From: Myrica gale
Lineage: Eukaryota > Streptophyta > Magnoliopsida > Fagales > Myricaceae
Assembly: GCA_963930655.1 (NCBI GenBank)
Contig: OZ005621.1
Coordinates: forward strand, 1,661,001 to 1,725,000
Length of the DNA stretch: 64,000 nucleotides
Reading direction: 5' to 3'
Both the position numbers and the translations under genes were made by a program. The notes below the pieces were generated by a model. That model made no database searches, was not told the origin of the DNA, and worked only from the letters and a program-made list of their open reading frames with translations. Shown piece by piece: positions 34,125 through 44,584 of the stretch; positions within the stretch are counted from its first letter, which is position 1, and the number at the start of each line of letters is the position of its first letter.

Positions 34125-34935
34125 GAAGATAAATTTAAAATAGTTTAAATTAATTTATTTAATAATTAAATATTTTAATAATAAAATATTTTAATTTTTT
34201 AAAAATTAATCTATTTAATAATTAGAAACCGAGGTAGAAATAACATAAATAAATTAATAAAAGTATTATAAATCAAAATATAAATAAAAAATAATTTAAA
34301 TTAATAAATTTAAAAATTAAATAACGAAAATAAAGAAATTAAATTAATGAAAGAGTTATTAATTAAAAGATAAATTTAAAATCGTCCAAATTAATTTTGT
34401 AATAATTAGGTACCTTAATAATAATAAAAATAAATCAATTAAATTAATGAAAGAGTTATAGACTAAAATATTAATGCAAAATAATCTAAATTAATTTGTT
34501 TAAAAATTAGATGTCTTAAAATTGAATAAAATGAAGCAATTGGATTAATAGAAAAATTATAAACCAACAAAAATTAAAATTGTGCAAATTAATTTATTTA
34601 ATAATTAAGTAGCTTAATGATGAAGAAAATAAATCAATTAGATTAATTGAAGAGTTATAAATTAAAATACTAATGCAAAATAGTCTAAATTAATTAGTTC
34701 AAAAATTAAATACCTAAATATTAAAGAGAATAAAATAATTAGATTAATAGAAGAATTATAAACTAAAAGATAAATTTAAAATCGTTTAAATGAATTTATT
34801 TAATAATTATATATCTTAATGATGAAGAAATTAAAATCATTGAGAAATGAAGCAGAATAATATAAGAGTTTATAGACAAAGATAAATTTAAAATTGTCTA
34901 AATTAATTTATTTAATAATTAGATAGATTAATCTT
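34125..34935. repeat. AT-rich tandem array, about eight monomers of about 100 bp
   Basis: The phrase (A/T)AAATTTAAAAT.GT..AAATTAATTTATTTAATAATTA, or a close variant, recurs near 34131, 34272, 34369, 34472, 34570, 34670, 34770 and 34884. Spacing is mostly 97-103 bp. Two monomer types alternate in the centre: one has GATAAATTTAAAAT and the other TTAATGCAAAATA. This gives a dimeric higher-order pattern of about 200 bp. It abuts the right edge of segmental copy A. Confidence 0.8.
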
Positions 34936-35280
34936 TCTAAATAAAGACTATGATCTTAGACGCAAAGTCTAAAATTTAGAAAGATAAGTTTTGATAAAAT
35001 TTAAATCATTTCACTTAAAAAGATAGGCTCCAAATACTATATTATCAATTTCTTCTTTGCTGAAATTTACCGGTTCTTCTAAAAAATTAATTATCAAAGC
35101 TAATTGGGTGGTCTATTGCAGAAACTATGCCTTGTGTGTAGTCTCCGTATAAGTCTTCAAAATTCTGGTCTCTAGAAATCTGTTAATATGTTCTCGTAAC
35201 TATTTCTACCACGATGTCTATCTGACATATTGTTTACTTATAAAATTTTAGTAAATGTTTTTGTGGGGAATTAGAAAAAG

Positions 35281-35362
35281 GATGTCTGGAATCTAAGCTA
35301 TTTTCTAGACTTGAAACACTTTGAAATCCGAAAGTATGAGTGCGGGTGCGCATTGGCCCCAT
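35281..35362. repeat. Direct repeat flanking the movement-protein-like gene (3' side of gene)
   Basis: This stretch and 36955-37045 share GGAATCTAAGC, GACTTGAAACACTTTGAAAT, CCGAAAGTATGAGTGC and GGTGCGCATT in the same orientation. The two copies bracket the gene at 35605-36444. They look like a duplicated promoter or terminal repeat. Confidence 0.85.
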
Positions 35363-35604
35363 AGCCTACTCATTTAAGCTTTAATGTCATATTACAACCA
35401 CTCACAAACTAAAGCCGAAGGTTATGTTCTGTCAAAAGAAAAGCCATCTGAATTATATAGCCGATGATTGCCTCCACTATCTTCATTATTGTAGTCTGAC
35501 TCATGATCTTCAGCAATCTTATCTACATTGTCGTCTTCTGAAATATCTTTGGGCGGAGTTTCTCTTGTGTGCCCACAAGTCTTTCACCATCTTTTCTACC
35601 GCTG

Positions 35605-36444
35605 TCAATCAACAATTCTTACTGAGTCTGCATTTTGGCTGATACTCCTTATTAATGGCTGTCTTCGGCTGGTTTCTCCCATCCCACGAAAACCATGTGA
35701 TTGGCTTTTGGGCAAAATCACAGGCTGAGCTGAACTAGCTGATGAACTTGGACCATTATCAGTTGGTAATTCCGACTCCATTTTAATTAATCTAATTCCT
35801 TTATTACTCATACCTTTTACTACATCCGCTACTTTAACTTTAAATCTTGAATTACTATCTTTTAATAACTTTCCTATGAATCCGACACATAAAAGTAAAT
35901 TTGTTCCTTTAAAATCTTCATATCCTTCCGTCTGAACGCCTATTTTTATATTTCTAGTAAATTCAGAAATATCTAACATATAGTTTGGACTACAATAAAA
36001 GATACCATTGTTCTCATTCATATCTACTTTTGCTACTCCTATGATTGATCTGTTTACATCTGACCATCTATCATCATAAATATATATTGAGGTCTTTCCT
36101 CCTACATGTTTTCTTGTTAATCCTTTTATTCCTATAACTATTAATCCTAAATGCATTAGTCTATCATTTTTTTCTTCAAGGCTGTAGGCTGTGTCTGGTT
36201 CTGTAAGGGTTAAATGAACTGCCTTGTCTCCTGCACATCCTATCTTAACTTCTCTGTAATGTCTAAAGAAACGTGTTCTAAAGGTCCATTTGCCTGTGCT
36301 GTATAGCACTCGAGGATTTAACAAATCTAACTGGTTATTACTAAATATTTCTAAATCTCTATCTACGTCTAACTCTAATTCTTCATCTGCCTTTTTCTTT
36401 CCTAAAAGTTTATCTAAAAAGCTTCTATTACAAGATTTCTCCAT
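35605..36444 (-). CDS. 30K-superfamily movement-protein-like gene, virus-derived, frame looks whole
   Basis: A 279-residue frame starts at MEKSCNRSFLDK. The upstream frame stays open to 36489. A consensus acceptor lies about 30 bp before this ATG and a donor (AAGGTATG) near 36750, suggesting a spliced leader. The core shows the 30K movement-protein pattern: LMHLGLIVIGIKGLTRKH, then SIYIYDDRWSDVNRSIIGVA, then GIFYCSPNYMLDISEF. In plant viruses such proteins bind RNA and widen plasmodesmata. The virus family is uncertain; Caulimoviridae-like or a 30K RNA-virus source are both possible. The C-terminal 50 residues are Ser/Gln-rich and likely disordered. No capsid, protease or reverse transcriptase is seen nearby, so this is a lone virus-derived gene, a fossil or possibly co-opted. 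Direct repeats flank it. Confidence 0.8.
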   Translation of the reverse strand: MEKSCNRSFLDKLLGKKKADEELELDVDRDLEIFSNNQLDLLNPRVLYSTGKWTFRTRFFRHYREVKIGCAGDKAVHLTLTEPDTAYSLEEKNDRLMHLGLIVIGIKGLTRKHVGGKTSIYIYDDRWSDVNRSIIGVAKVDMNENNGIFYCSPNYMLDISEFTRNIKIGVQTEGYEDFKGTNLLLCVGFIGKLLKDSNSRFKVKVADVVKGMSNKGIRLIKMESELPTDNGPSSSASSAQPVILPKSQSHGFRGMGETSRRQPLIRSISQNADSVRIVD

Positions 36445-36954
36445 CCAGCAGTACTCCTGCATCCAAACAAATATTAAAATTAGTAACAACGAAAATAGAG
36501 AAAAAAAAAAAGACCTATTACGCCCACTCGGCTATGCGGTCACTCAGATGGTAACAACGGGTACAATGCCAAATTTACAGGAACGAATCCTTACAGGATT
36601 AAGCTTATATGCTTTATGCATGCCTTAGATAAAATTAAGAGTAGTGCAGGGCGCTCAAATAATTACAAATGCATGATGATGCAATTTAAGCTAAATGTAA
36701 TATTGCATAAATTTAAATGTCTTTCTGGGGAATTAAAACTTCATACCTTAGGCTTTCCCTTTCTGGAAGGTCCCGAAGGCTTCTTTTAAAACTTAAAACA
36801 AAACAGAAATGCTTTGCGAGAACACAAAAACTTCTGTTTTATTCTATTCTTTGAAGCTTGGAATACAATGGAAGGAAGGAGGGAAGGAAAGGGTGGAGAA
36901 CACTGTAATTCTGGAAACTAGGGCTTGGTCACTGTCTGGCTATGATCTACAATG

Positions 36955-37045
36955 ACTGGAATCTAAGCAATTTATAGGACTCTTAAGGACGGACTTGAAA
37001 CACTTTGAAATCCGAAAGTATGAGTGCTGGTGCGCATTAGAACCC
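36955..37045. repeat. Direct repeat flanking the movement-protein-like gene (5' side of gene)
   Basis: This is the partner of 35281-35362. This copy also includes the TATA box region at 36970-36976 that the other copy lacks. Confidence 0.85.
36970..36976 (-). promoter_or_regulatory. TATA box upstream of the movement-protein-like gene
   Basis: On the minus strand CCTATAAATTGC forms a good TATA box, about 530 bp before the start codon. The pyrimidine-rich leader and a predicted intron (about 36480-36750) lie between. Confidence 0.5.
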
Positions 37046-37114
37046 ATAAGCCAACACATGATTTTTCGTTTTAGCGCTACAGTGGTATGCAGCCCTTTTA
37101 ACGAGTTATTAGCA

Positions 37115-37330
37115 TAGGGTCATGGTTATTGTGTCAGTGGACGGGTGAGATTAGAAGTTGAGAAATTTAATGGCTAAAAAAATGTCACATCATTTAATGA
37201 AACCGGGTCGGTTTTGCGGGTCGGTTAACGAGTCGGATTCATTAAATGACGTGACGTTTTCTCAGTCATTAGATTTCTCAACTTCTAATCTCATTCGTCC
37301 ACTCATACACTCACACAATAACCTAAATCA
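37115..37330. mobile_element. Fold-back element, about 215 bp
   Basis: The left arm (about 37122-37201) and right arm (about 37240-37318) are inverted copies sharing GAGATTAGAAGTTGAGAAAT and TCATTTAATGAA. The short loop holds GGGTCGGTT repeats. No coding capacity or clear target duplication is seen. Confidence 0.75.
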
Positions 37331-37370
37331 CACAATTACTTTTGCCATTAGCATAGTATTGATAAAATTA

Positions 37371-37781
37371 AGGGATAATTAGTGTCATTTACATTTTGTA
37401 TTTTGATATTTTACTTTTGATATCTTGTACTTATTATCACACAATAACTTTTGCCATTAACATAGTATTGATATTTTACTTTTGATATATTGTACTTATT
37501 ATCTTCCACATTTTTACAATGTGAACCATGTATCCAATTTGCCGTCTAAATTGACGGATTTCGTCAACACATGCACTGGTCGACCACTACATGAAGCGGT
37601 CGACCAACTCGTCATGCCTCTCATGTTACCTTTGTAGCAGTCGACCGGTTCAAGTGTTGATGAAATCCGTTAATTTAGACGGCCAAATCGAGTACGGGGT
37701 CCATATTGCAAAAATGTGTAAGATAATGAGTCTAAAGTGTAAATGACCCCAAAGACAATGAGGGCAAAGTGTATTTATCCC
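37371..37781. mobile_element. Inverted-repeat element, about 410 bp
   Basis: The ends are GGGATAA and TTATCCC. Long arms share CCGTCTAAATTGACGGATTT and its inverted relative, and ATTATCTTCCACATTTTTAC with a close match. The centre holds several GGTCGAC motifs. It resembles the other non-autonomous elements with GGGATAAAT.CACTTTG ends. A target duplication was not resolved. Confidence 0.7.
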
Positions 37782-37789
37782 TAGAGCTA

Positions 37790-39300
37790 AATTTATAATG
37801 TAATTGATAAAAATAAATAATGATGCATCGTACCTAAGTAATTGCAATCGCGAACTTGTGTTCACAATATTGAGAAAGAAATTGAAAAATAAAATTTGAC
37901 GTTTTCAATTAATTTTATCACTCTGCATAAAAATATTTAATTAGTTCATAACATCATATAATAGTTTTAGATGTATTCAATATACAATATTATAGTTCAA
38001 TCACACCCAACTAACTTTTTTTTGCTAGTCTCTTAACAGAGAAAGTGAAAGACCTGACATGTTTCTATATCAAACGTCTTTCACAAATTTACTCAGAGTC
38101 ATACAAAAGAGTGAATTGAGGTATATTAGTCATATAAAATCAGTCTAACATGGGAGTTTCATGTAACTCGGTCTGCCAACTAAATAAAACATTATCGTGA
38201 AAGCACAAAGGGAAAGGAAATTCCATCTTTGTAAGTTCAAATGCCAAAGTAGCAAAATCACAACGATGTCACAATTCTCTACCAATTTGATAAGTTCATC
38301 TCCTGATGGACACGAGTCATGAGCTAATGTCCGGCAATGCCAATCATCTTCGTGCGCTTTAGAAAATGATTGAACAAAATGTGCTGGCCAGAAGAGTCGA
38401 TATGTAAATGCTCTCATATTTTTAATTAATTTATCATTTTACACAAAAATACTTAATTAATTTATAGTATCGTATAATAAAATTAAATTTATAAACTAAT
38501 TACAGTGCTAACAATTATAATATAATTGATAAAAATAATAATTTTAAAATACATCGTACCCAAGTATTTGCAATCGAGAAAAGTTTTAACTACATGCTTG
38601 TGTTCACAATATTGAGATATTATCTCTCCCTTACATAACAAACTTGGGTGTCCAAGCACAACATATAGTTGCAATGTTTCTCGTAAAACCCAAATAATAT
38701 GTAAACAGCATAAAGCAAATTCTAAATATGCCGTTATTACAACAAACACCAAAATTGAAATAGAAATTAGAATAAATTAAAAAGAAAAAAAATTAAATTC
38801 TAAATTCTAGGAATTAAAATACAAGACATTGAAATAATAAAGTATAAAAGAAACTAATCTATAAATATAAAATAATGACTGAAAAATAAAACTTGACGTT
38901 TTCAATTAAGTTTATCATCATGCACACAAAAAATTTAATTAATTCATGGCATCATATGAAAAAAATTAAATTCATAAAATAATTACAATGCCAACAATTA
39001 TAGTGTAATTGATTAAAAAAAATTATTTTAGAATGCATCTAGACACCGTATGACTTAAATACAGGCAAGTTAAAGATGTGGAAAATTGCATGTGCAATAA
39101 ATTAAATCTAAAGTCATATAAATTCAACAATTAAATACACAACTTAGATTTATGCCTCTAACCATTTTCTCATCTAATTATAATATTAAACAATTAATAT
39201 TATATTAATTTTATATGTACTCAACATGCAATATTCTAGCTCAATCACACCCCCCGACTAACTTTTTGCTAGTCTCTTAGGAAAGAAAGTAAGACAATGA
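37790..39300. repeat. Diverged repeat family, at least three partial copies
   Basis: Partial copies lie at about 37790-38060, 38410-38610 and 38880-39060 plus 39200-39295. Shared phrases are AAATAAAA.TTGACGTTTTC, TGTAATTGATAAAAA, GTATTTGCAATCG, TTGTGTTCACAATATTGAGA and GCTAGTCTCTTA. The order suggests a broken multi-copy element. No coding region is recognised. Confidence 0.6.
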
Positions 39301-39439
39301 GCTAGATGCATCTCAGGAGCAAAATATCAACTAACATCAACTATCATTCAAACTACCATTCCATATTCTATCATCTCAAGTAAATTGCTTTATTTTCATA
39401 TGTCTTGTGAAATCCATGGATCGTCTTTGACTACATGAT

Positions 39440-40657
39440 TTTTAATGAAGCATGAATTGAAGCATATGAAACATGTTGCATCTTCATGTCATGGATCATG
39501 TTATGATGATGAGTAATCTAATAACGAAATAACAGAAATGAAACTTATTCCCAAAGGTGCTCCGATTAAAGGGTGACGGTACCGATCACAAGTAGGATAA
39601 GTGCAAGCCACTACAAAAGTAGTGGTTGGTATCCCTAGGCAATGGAACAATTATGTCTAACCAAGTCCTAGTGTCGGGGCACGGGACGGCCCCAGAGGAG
39701 AGGAGGGACGCACAACCCGGACTCTGCGGGGTGAAACAGAGAGACTAAGGACATATCTGATGACCTGAAAGAAAAGAAAGAAAGAAAGTGAAATTATCGT
39801 GAAACAAATGCATCATCTCTGCATTGCATCGATCATACCGTGTTAATCTGTTTATAGTTATCAATGTTTGATTCTTATGATTGTTATGCTATTATACCGT
39901 GATTCTTATAATCTGTTTATGGTTATCAAATGCATCATCTCTGCATTGCATCGATCATACCGTGTTAATCTGATGGTTATCAGTAGGACTCAATCTTTGT
40001 TTGTTTAATTATTTTGCATGTACTGTTGTGGCTATGAGCATCGGTCACAACATATATTTGACTTGTATGAGCAAGGATTTTTGGATGTTGACCCGTACAT
40101 CCTAGTGATGAGGATTATGGGCGCCGCCGATAGAAAGCACCGGGGATAACGAGATTATTGACCTCACCTCCGACATTGAGTTGGAGATAGATTAGATGTT
40201 AGTAGTAGTTACTTTTTGATGCTTTAGATAGATCCTGTTGTAGTTAGCCGGTTTCATGATTGTTGTAGGATGGGAAACTATAAACAACTTTTGTACTTAT
40301 TTTCTTTTATTCTTGTTTTCCTCATGAAGAATCTTTTTGTAAAAGAAAACTCATGATCCTGGTGGAACTATTTATACTTGTATATTTCATTCATTTAATT
40401 TTCTTAAATCTCTACCTATGATAAGTACTCGTAATATTTCATTATTATTTATCCAAATAAAAATCTCTAACGTCTACAATAATTTGGTCTATCGTATATT
40501 TGTTTTTACAAATTAATTTTTATGTAATCGATTTCCGTCAAGCTTTTCAAGGACAAACGTCAGAAATTGATCGGATTTATTCGTGCTGTAATCCCTACTT
40601 GTGTGCATACCATTCCTTTAGGTGAGCTTAGGGGGTAAGTACTGGCACGGGGCATGA
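39440..40657. other. Intergenic DNA, possible decayed retroelement-related sequence
   Basis: The stretch includes a GC-richer block (about 39550-39750) and AGGGGGTAAGTACTGGCACG near 40630. Similar phrases occur in plant LTR-retroelement flanks in my experience, but no protein domain or terminal repeat pair is visible. It is therefore not called as an element. Confidence 0.3.
39806..39985. repeat. Direct duplication of about 50 bp, spacing about 122 bp
   Basis: AAATGCATCATCTCTGCATT followed by GCATCGATCATACCGTGTTA occurs twice (about 39806 and 39928). TCTGTTTATAGTTATCA / TCTGTTTATGGTTATCA also repeats between them. Confidence 0.85.
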
Positions 40658-40686
40658 CATGATAATTAGTGGATTTTCTTTTTTAG

Positions 40687-41455
40687 GCGTACCGAGCTTC
40701 CTATCAACTCGTGCTACGAATTAAAAAATCGATTGATTTATTCGATGTCTCCGATATACGCCCTTACAACATTAATTCAAGATCTATAGTCCTTCTTCAT
40801 CTGAAAATAAAAGAATCTCATGCACATTGCTTTACCACTACTTCCAAGTGTCAAACATGTGGTTATGACCTGATAAATACAGGTCTCATCTCATCTGGTG
40901 AAGAAAAACAATTCACGTAGTTGTTGCTCAATTGCATGTATGGTAGGTAAGATTTTTTTTCAACTATTTATCCGTGTTAATTTTTCTTCATCTTCTTTTT
41001 TCCAATATTGTACGTAGGAATACTTAATGTTTTAATTGGTTTTTTTTATTCTCTTAAACAATTTTAATTGCATGTCAATTATGGAGGTGTTCACCACCCA
41101 ACATTTCCACCACCCAATAAAATAACTCTCCAAAATTATCTCTCTAACCATCAAATCATCACTTTTCACTCTAAATATATATAAAAAATAAATTACAATA
41201 ATCTCTCTCTTCACTTTTTCTCCAACCCCAAAATTTCCAACACCATAAAATTTCTACACAGCTGACCACCACCTATGATGACTGAGTGCTCTTGATCATG
41301 TTCTTCTCCGAAAAAGAGAGTGCTCTTGATCATTCTTCACCAGAGAAGAGTACCGCCAATGAATTTCCTCAACATTCTTTTCGTAAGAGAAGAAGAAAAT
41401 GGACACCTAGAAGATCTCCTATTTTCTAGATTTCTTGATGAGAATGTCTAATAGA
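40687..41455 (+). pseudogene. PLATZ pseudogene, lacking exon 1
   Basis: 40687-40941 matches PLATZ exon 2 (AYRASYQLVLRIKKSIDLFD, then SRSIVLLHLKIKESHAH). A small length change after CGYDLI breaks the frame within the exon copy, and the splice donor is altered. The exon 3 copy begins near 41275 after a MITE insertion at the former acceptor, and its reading frame is also broken. There is no exon 1 upstream. It is a non-functional duplicate of 30484-31475. Confidence 0.9.
41083..41273. mobile_element. Tourist-like MITE inserted in the PLATZ pseudogene
   Basis: It begins GGAGGTGTTCACC and ends, on the other strand, GGTGGTGGTCAGC. TAT flanks both sides (41080-41082, 41274-41276). The intact PLATZ gene reads AATTATGATGACTGAG here, giving the exact empty site. 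The interior matches the 6931 and 44385 copies in reverse orientation. Confidence 0.88.
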
Positions 41456-41567
41456 TCAAAGCAAACAATTGCCTATCAGATTATCATTTTTTAGCACCGG
41501 GAGGTTTTTCTTTGTTGTTTTCTTGTAATCGTTTTCATTGTTTTTAATCTAAACTTTTAACGCCTGG

Positions 41568-41690
41568 AGGTTAAGGTCTCTTATGTACTGCAAAAGAACC
41601 CCCGTGTTTCATTTGCAACTCCGACGAGATGGACTTTGACAACGTTATTCTACTGTAAACGGCGACGAGCTTCTCAGTCCAAATTGATTT
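41568..41690 (+). pseudogene. DUF4228 (PADRE) gene fragment, copy B
   Basis: TTAAGGTCTCTTATGTACTG, CAAAAGAACCCC and CGACGAGATGGACTTTGAC match the complete gene at 47218-47335. This copy is closer to the gene than the copy at 31575. The frame is broken. Confidence 0.87.
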
Positions 41691-42253
41691 TGGATCTCTC
41701 ACTGTTTCTCTGTTTCCGACACTTAACCTTTAATTATATACAACAACCAAATATTTTCTAACAAAGCATGGGTTGTTTAGGCAAACAAACATGGCCGGCT
41801 CCAACCAAAGAGAAAATTAGGACGATACTCAAGATTCCATGCACTTTTCTAAAGCTATTTTAATGCATGAATGAGTGCGTGTTATTGAAAAGGAGTTAAA
41901 TAGAAATAAAAAAAATCTTTTTTTTTGAAGTTTGATTGGCTTGTAAATTTAATTCACTTAAATATAAAAATAATTCTGGATATTTAGAATTATCTTATTT
42001 CTTCAAATATTACATAAGTTGGAGAGTATTTAAAATCTCGACCAACAACTGACTATTTTATTTTGAGAATCTTAGTAAATCATTAAATATATTAAATATT
42101 AAAATTTGGATTATTAAAGAATACACAACAAATTTTGAAAAGCTCAGTAAAAATTCATTATGTATTTCAGCCGTTTGAACAAAAAAAATTAATATTTTAT
42201 TTTATTATGGTCAATGATTTGCTTTGACTTTTGCATTATAGGGAAGAGATTAA

Positions 42254-42432
42254 GGGGATGTTCGGTTAAGGTGTTTTGTGAGGATTTTTTGTGTTTTGAG
42301 AATTTTTATGTGATGTTAACTTTATTGGTATGCGTGTTGTAGTTATATTTATGTGGTGTGAAAAATGATATTTGGTTATAGAATCTTGAGGATTCAAAAA
42401 ATTCTGAGAATTCTTTGTAAACGAACCAGCTC
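42254..42432. mobile_element. Tourist-like MITE in segmental copy B
   Basis: It begins GGGGATGTTCGGTTAAGG and ends, on the other strand, GAGCTGGTTCGTTTAC. TAA flanks both sides (42251-42253, 42433-42435). It has no counterpart in copy A. Confidence 0.8.
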
Positions 42433-42750
42433 TAAATTTTAATGTTTGAACTCTTTTGGTGCCTCCTATGTTACTCAATACTCATGCACGTGTTGCAGAC
42501 AAAGGAACAAAATAAATAAATAACTTCCATTCTGTTTCCTTTTTCTGATCTAAAAAAGGGGGGGGAATTATAATAGAGTTACGGGGAAACAATGCAATCA
42601 GGCGCGGCCCAGCCCAGCCTGGATGCCATTTATAATAAGAGAAGTGGGGGCCGAAATGCCTGACGGGCTCTGGCACCCTGCAAGCTTCGCGGACTCTTAT
42701 AGCTACCCGGCAGACCTCAGATCGGCTTACGCCAGTTCTTGTCGGATTGT

Positions 42751-43439
42751 TGGGGCAACTTTTTGAAGTTTCCAAGGACCTTCTCTCCCTCCCGATCGGA
42801 TCCTCTCTAGCTCCACGTGGGCTCCCCCATGCTTTGCAGCGAAGCACCGTGAACTCCTCCATCAATGCCACGCCTCCCCTCCTCCTCCTCGTAATCCCTC
42901 ACCTCGCCCATCTGGTTTAGAATCGCATCACCTTCCAATTTTTAAATGCGCCGCCTTTCCTTAAGAATCAAAGAGGATCCGATCATTTCATGATCTCATT
43001 TGTCAGGATCATTGGGATATCATCAAGCTCTTTTCGATAAAATTGCGTGAAGAGTGTAGTTCGGCTAATATCAATTATATTGCATGCAACAGTAAACTAT
43101 ACATGCCTAGCAAAAAAAAAAGTAAACTATATATGGCCTTCTCTAAGATTGAAGAGTTGAGCAAAAACAGACGTACTAATTGTTGAATTTGAAGGCGACA
43201 ACATTTAAGGCCAAATAACAATAAAATTTTGTTTTACTAATGCAAAAAATATCTTAGAGTTAAAATAAATGACTAAAAATATTAAAAAAATACATAACGT
43301 ACTAATTGTTGAGACTAAGAGTTTGCAATTAGATCTTACGAGTCTGCATCTTCTGAATACATTGCAAAATAGTTTTGTTCTCAATAATTCCTCATTTCTC
43401 ATCTATTAAGGTCAATATAGACGCTGCAATTCAAGATTC
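42751..43439. other. Intergenic DNA, no gene recognised
   Basis: A CTCCTCCTCCTC run lies near 42880. A frame of about 129 codons on the minus strand (42482-42871) spans the end of the duplication and matches no family I know. The rest is AT-rich. Confidence 0.35.
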
Positions 43440-43655
43440 ATTTTTTATTGTAGCAGTTGTGTTTCGTGACAATCATGAGCATTTTGTGGTGCTCAACTCT
43501 TAAGTTGGACCAATTAGATCCCGTTGTAGTTGAGGTTGAAGCAGTACTATTTGGTATCTCAGAGTCTCATAAGAAAGAGTTTTCTAATATTCTTTTGGAG
43601 GGAAACTCGTATGTAATGATACAAGCAATTAACTTGTTCCCAAGACGTGTTGAGT
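43440..43655 (+). pseudogene. RNase H-like (RVT_3 type) fragment
   Basis: A first frame reads VVFRDNHEHFVVLNS and, after a frame change, a second reads DPVVVEVEAVLFGISESHKK then EFSNILLEGNSYVMIQAIN. This matches the plant RVT_3/RNase H domain pattern (...EAEA...GL..A......I.E.DS...I.AI). Such fragments come from non-LTR retroelements or related host genes. The reading frame is broken and no reverse transcriptase remains. Confidence 0.65.
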
Positions 43656-44384
43656 AAAAATTTCATGAGATTGTGTTGTGTTATTCTGAAAGAACTATTT
43701 CGATTTATCAATAAAGAGTTATTGTTTTGATTTAAGAGCAAAAATAAAAATAAAAATAAAACTTGAAGCGAATAGAAAAGTTGAAACATAATTTTGACAC
43801 TCAAATACCACCTAAATATCTCATTTAGATGTGAGAGTTAAAAATAGGTGGAGAATATACACAAATTATATATAATTAATGGAAATTTGATGAAAAAAGT
43901 AAAATAAAATTTGAAGAAAATAAAGAAGTTGATAGATACTTACCAATATAAATAAAGTAAGCAAATTTTCACTTAAAAATAAAAAAACCACGAGTAGTAG
44001 AGATTTCATGGCCAAACCGTGAGCATTTTTCATTAAAAAAAATAATTTTCCTCATTTTATATTAAATAAAACTGCCTAAATTCCTCCCTCTTACAGTACT
44101 ATTAGGCTGGACTTTAAAGGACACCCGCCGACAGATAAAAAAAAAAAAGGAGAAATCAAACGTTTTAGATTGCCCTACATCCGCCAATGACCCCAACATA
44201 GTGCCACTTGAGTCTGAGCGCATTGATTTTGGTCGGAGTGAATATATTTTCGGTCCCGTGAAGATGGAAACTCTCACTCCAGAACAGTTTTGACCTGAGA
44301 AACGAGATCCGTGGTGTTTTGCTTTTCAGAGGTCAAATTCAAATTATGTCTAAAAAGTGGCTACTGCATTACAAAATGTTCACA

Positions 44385-44584
44385 CAAAGTTTGTGTTTAC
44401 GTTGTAATATTTTTGGTATGAGAATATGTGTTGGTATTAGGTTTAGTGAAAAGGTGAAGAGAGAGGTAATTTTTTATAGTTTTTGTAATTTTTTATATTT
44501 TTTTATGGGAGAGAGAGATTATATTGGAGTATTTTATTAGGAGAGAGATAAAATTTTGGGAAAGATTAACTTTACAAACGCAGC
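44385..44584. mobile_element. Tourist-like MITE, boundaries approximate
   Basis: It begins near AGTTTGTGTTTACG and ends TTTACAAACGCAGCC. The interior has GTGAAGAGAGAGGTAATTTT and GGGAGAGAGAGATTATATT, as in the NASP intron copy. Confidence 0.65.

Larger units (their letters stand above)
40658..42750. repeat. Segmental duplication, copy B
   Basis: This is the partner of 30801-34105, same orientation, about 9.8 kb downstream. It starts just before the PLATZ exon 2 copy and ends near 42750, where the GC-richer block diverges. PLATZ exon 1 is not present. Two MITEs (41083-41273 and 42254-42432) are specific to this copy. Confidence 0.85.

Noticed and set aside
34125-34935. A CRISPR-like array
   Set aside because: The units are contiguous diverged monomers without unique spacers, in a plant nuclear context. 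It is a tandem array.
39440-40657. A solo LTR or the tail of an LTR element
   Set aside because: No TG...CA-bounded repeat, primer site or target duplication could be established.
42482-42871. 129-codon frame on the minus strand
   Set aside because: It overlaps the end of the segmental duplication, and the equivalent frame in copy A is not preserved, so it is probably chance.
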